NCBI RefSeq assembly: GCF_024584435.1
Contig: NZ_CP102197.1
Location: 124,001 to 188,000 of the forward strand
DNA: 64,000 nucleotides
Reading direction: 5' to 3'
Origin: Schaalia odontolytica
Lineage (GTDB): Bacteria > Actinomycetota > Actinomycetes > Actinomycetales > Actinomycetaceae
Positions 63,771 through 64,000 of this stretch are shown here, one piece after another. Position 1 is the first letter of the stretch. Each line of letters opens with the position of its first letter. The notes below the pieces were generated by a model. It made no database searches, was not told the origin of the DNA, and worked only from the letters and a program-made list of their open reading frames with translations. A program made the translations under genes and the position numbers.

Positions 63771-64000
63771 TCAGCGAGGAACGGGGGTTGCGGCGAGCAC
63801 CCCTGTGATGACGTCGACCGCCGTGACCCCTTCGAGGTTGGCCTCCGCGCGCAGGCCCAGGCGGTGCGCGAGCGTGACGGGAGCCATCGTCTTGACGTCG
63901 TCGGGGGTGACGAAGCCTCGTCCCTGGAGGAATGCCCATACGCGCGACGTGCGCAGCAGCGCGGTCGCGCCTCGGGGAGAAACGCCCAGGCGGACCGCGG
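63771..64000 (-). CDS. MoxR family AAA ATPase, C-terminal part (cut by window edge)
   Basis: The last 75 residues of a MoxR ATPase: VRLGVSPRGATALLRTSRVWAFLQGRGFVTPDDVKTMAP and LAHRLGL form the helical lid domain with sensor 2 arginines. The catalytic core lies beyond base 64000. It is followed by the DUF58 gene 7 nt downstream, the usual MoxR-DUF58 operon. Confidence 0.88.
   Translation of the reverse strand, partial: AVRLGVSPRGATALLRTSRVWAFLQGRGFVTPDDVKTMAPVTLAHRLGLRAEANLEGVTAVDVITGVLAATPVPR

Overview
The window is 64 kb of high-G+C chromosome from an actinobacterium, most likely Actinomycetaceae (Actinomyces/Schaalia type). The evidence is a WhiB regulator, AdnA/AdnB instead of RecBCD/AddAB, DUF3107, DUF3499, DUF5719 and TIGR03089 proteins, a sortase-type LANTG wall protein, and many promoters whose -10 box lies 6-8 nt before the start codon (leaderless mRNAs). 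The genus is inferred; no rRNA or tRNA gene was recognised.

Layout. 0-9 kb: PHP phosphoesterase (cut by the window edge), MarC, a LANTG surface protein, glycogen phosphorylase, a YtrA-type GntR/ABC operon with operator-like palindromes, a CPBP protease and a membrane-anchored AlbA_2/Schlafen-type protein. 9.5-13.0 kb: a cas-less CRISPR array of 28 repeats and 27 spacers. Its 17th repeat is split by an intact 1,419-bp ISL3-family element with a perfect 8-bp target duplication. 13.3-15.2 kb: a translationally coupled pair of exported/membrane proteins of unknown function. 15.9-25.6 kb: DEAD-box helicase, ferritin-like protein, DUF3107, AdnA and AdnB, a block also known from mycobacteria.

25.7-33.8 kb is a decaying myo-inositol-type catabolic island. 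It holds a truncated sugar-binding protein, iolE with a 1-nt deletion, an intact iolG, a transaldolase-like gene with an in-frame TAG, an intact GntR/UTRA regulator and a truncated iolC. Four TTGT-N3-G-N-CAA sites lie upstream of its genes and look like one regulon. Embedded in it is an XRE/ImmA-IrrE plus DUF4411 (PIN) toxin-antitoxin-like module whose toxin gene is broken by TAG, next to a TauE/SafE fragment.

33.8-53.7 kb is a large, divergently transcribed surface-polysaccharide locus. The minus-strand arm carries a phosphorylcholine set (LicB-like permease, HTH-LicC-LicA fusion, two LicD transferases) plus a Wzx-type flippase, a DUF2142 membrane protein and two GT4 enzymes. The plus-strand arm carries five more glycosyltransferases, an epimerase, a Wzm/Wzt-type ABC exporter and RmlB. 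Together they suggest a secreted, probably choline-decorated, deoxyhexose-containing glycan.

53.7-64 kb is the conserved actinobacterial TIGR03089 / whiB2 / GT2-membrane protein / DUF5719 / metallopeptidase-like / DUF3499 neighbourhood, then RDD, SpoIIM-like, DUF58 and a MoxR ATPase that runs off the window.
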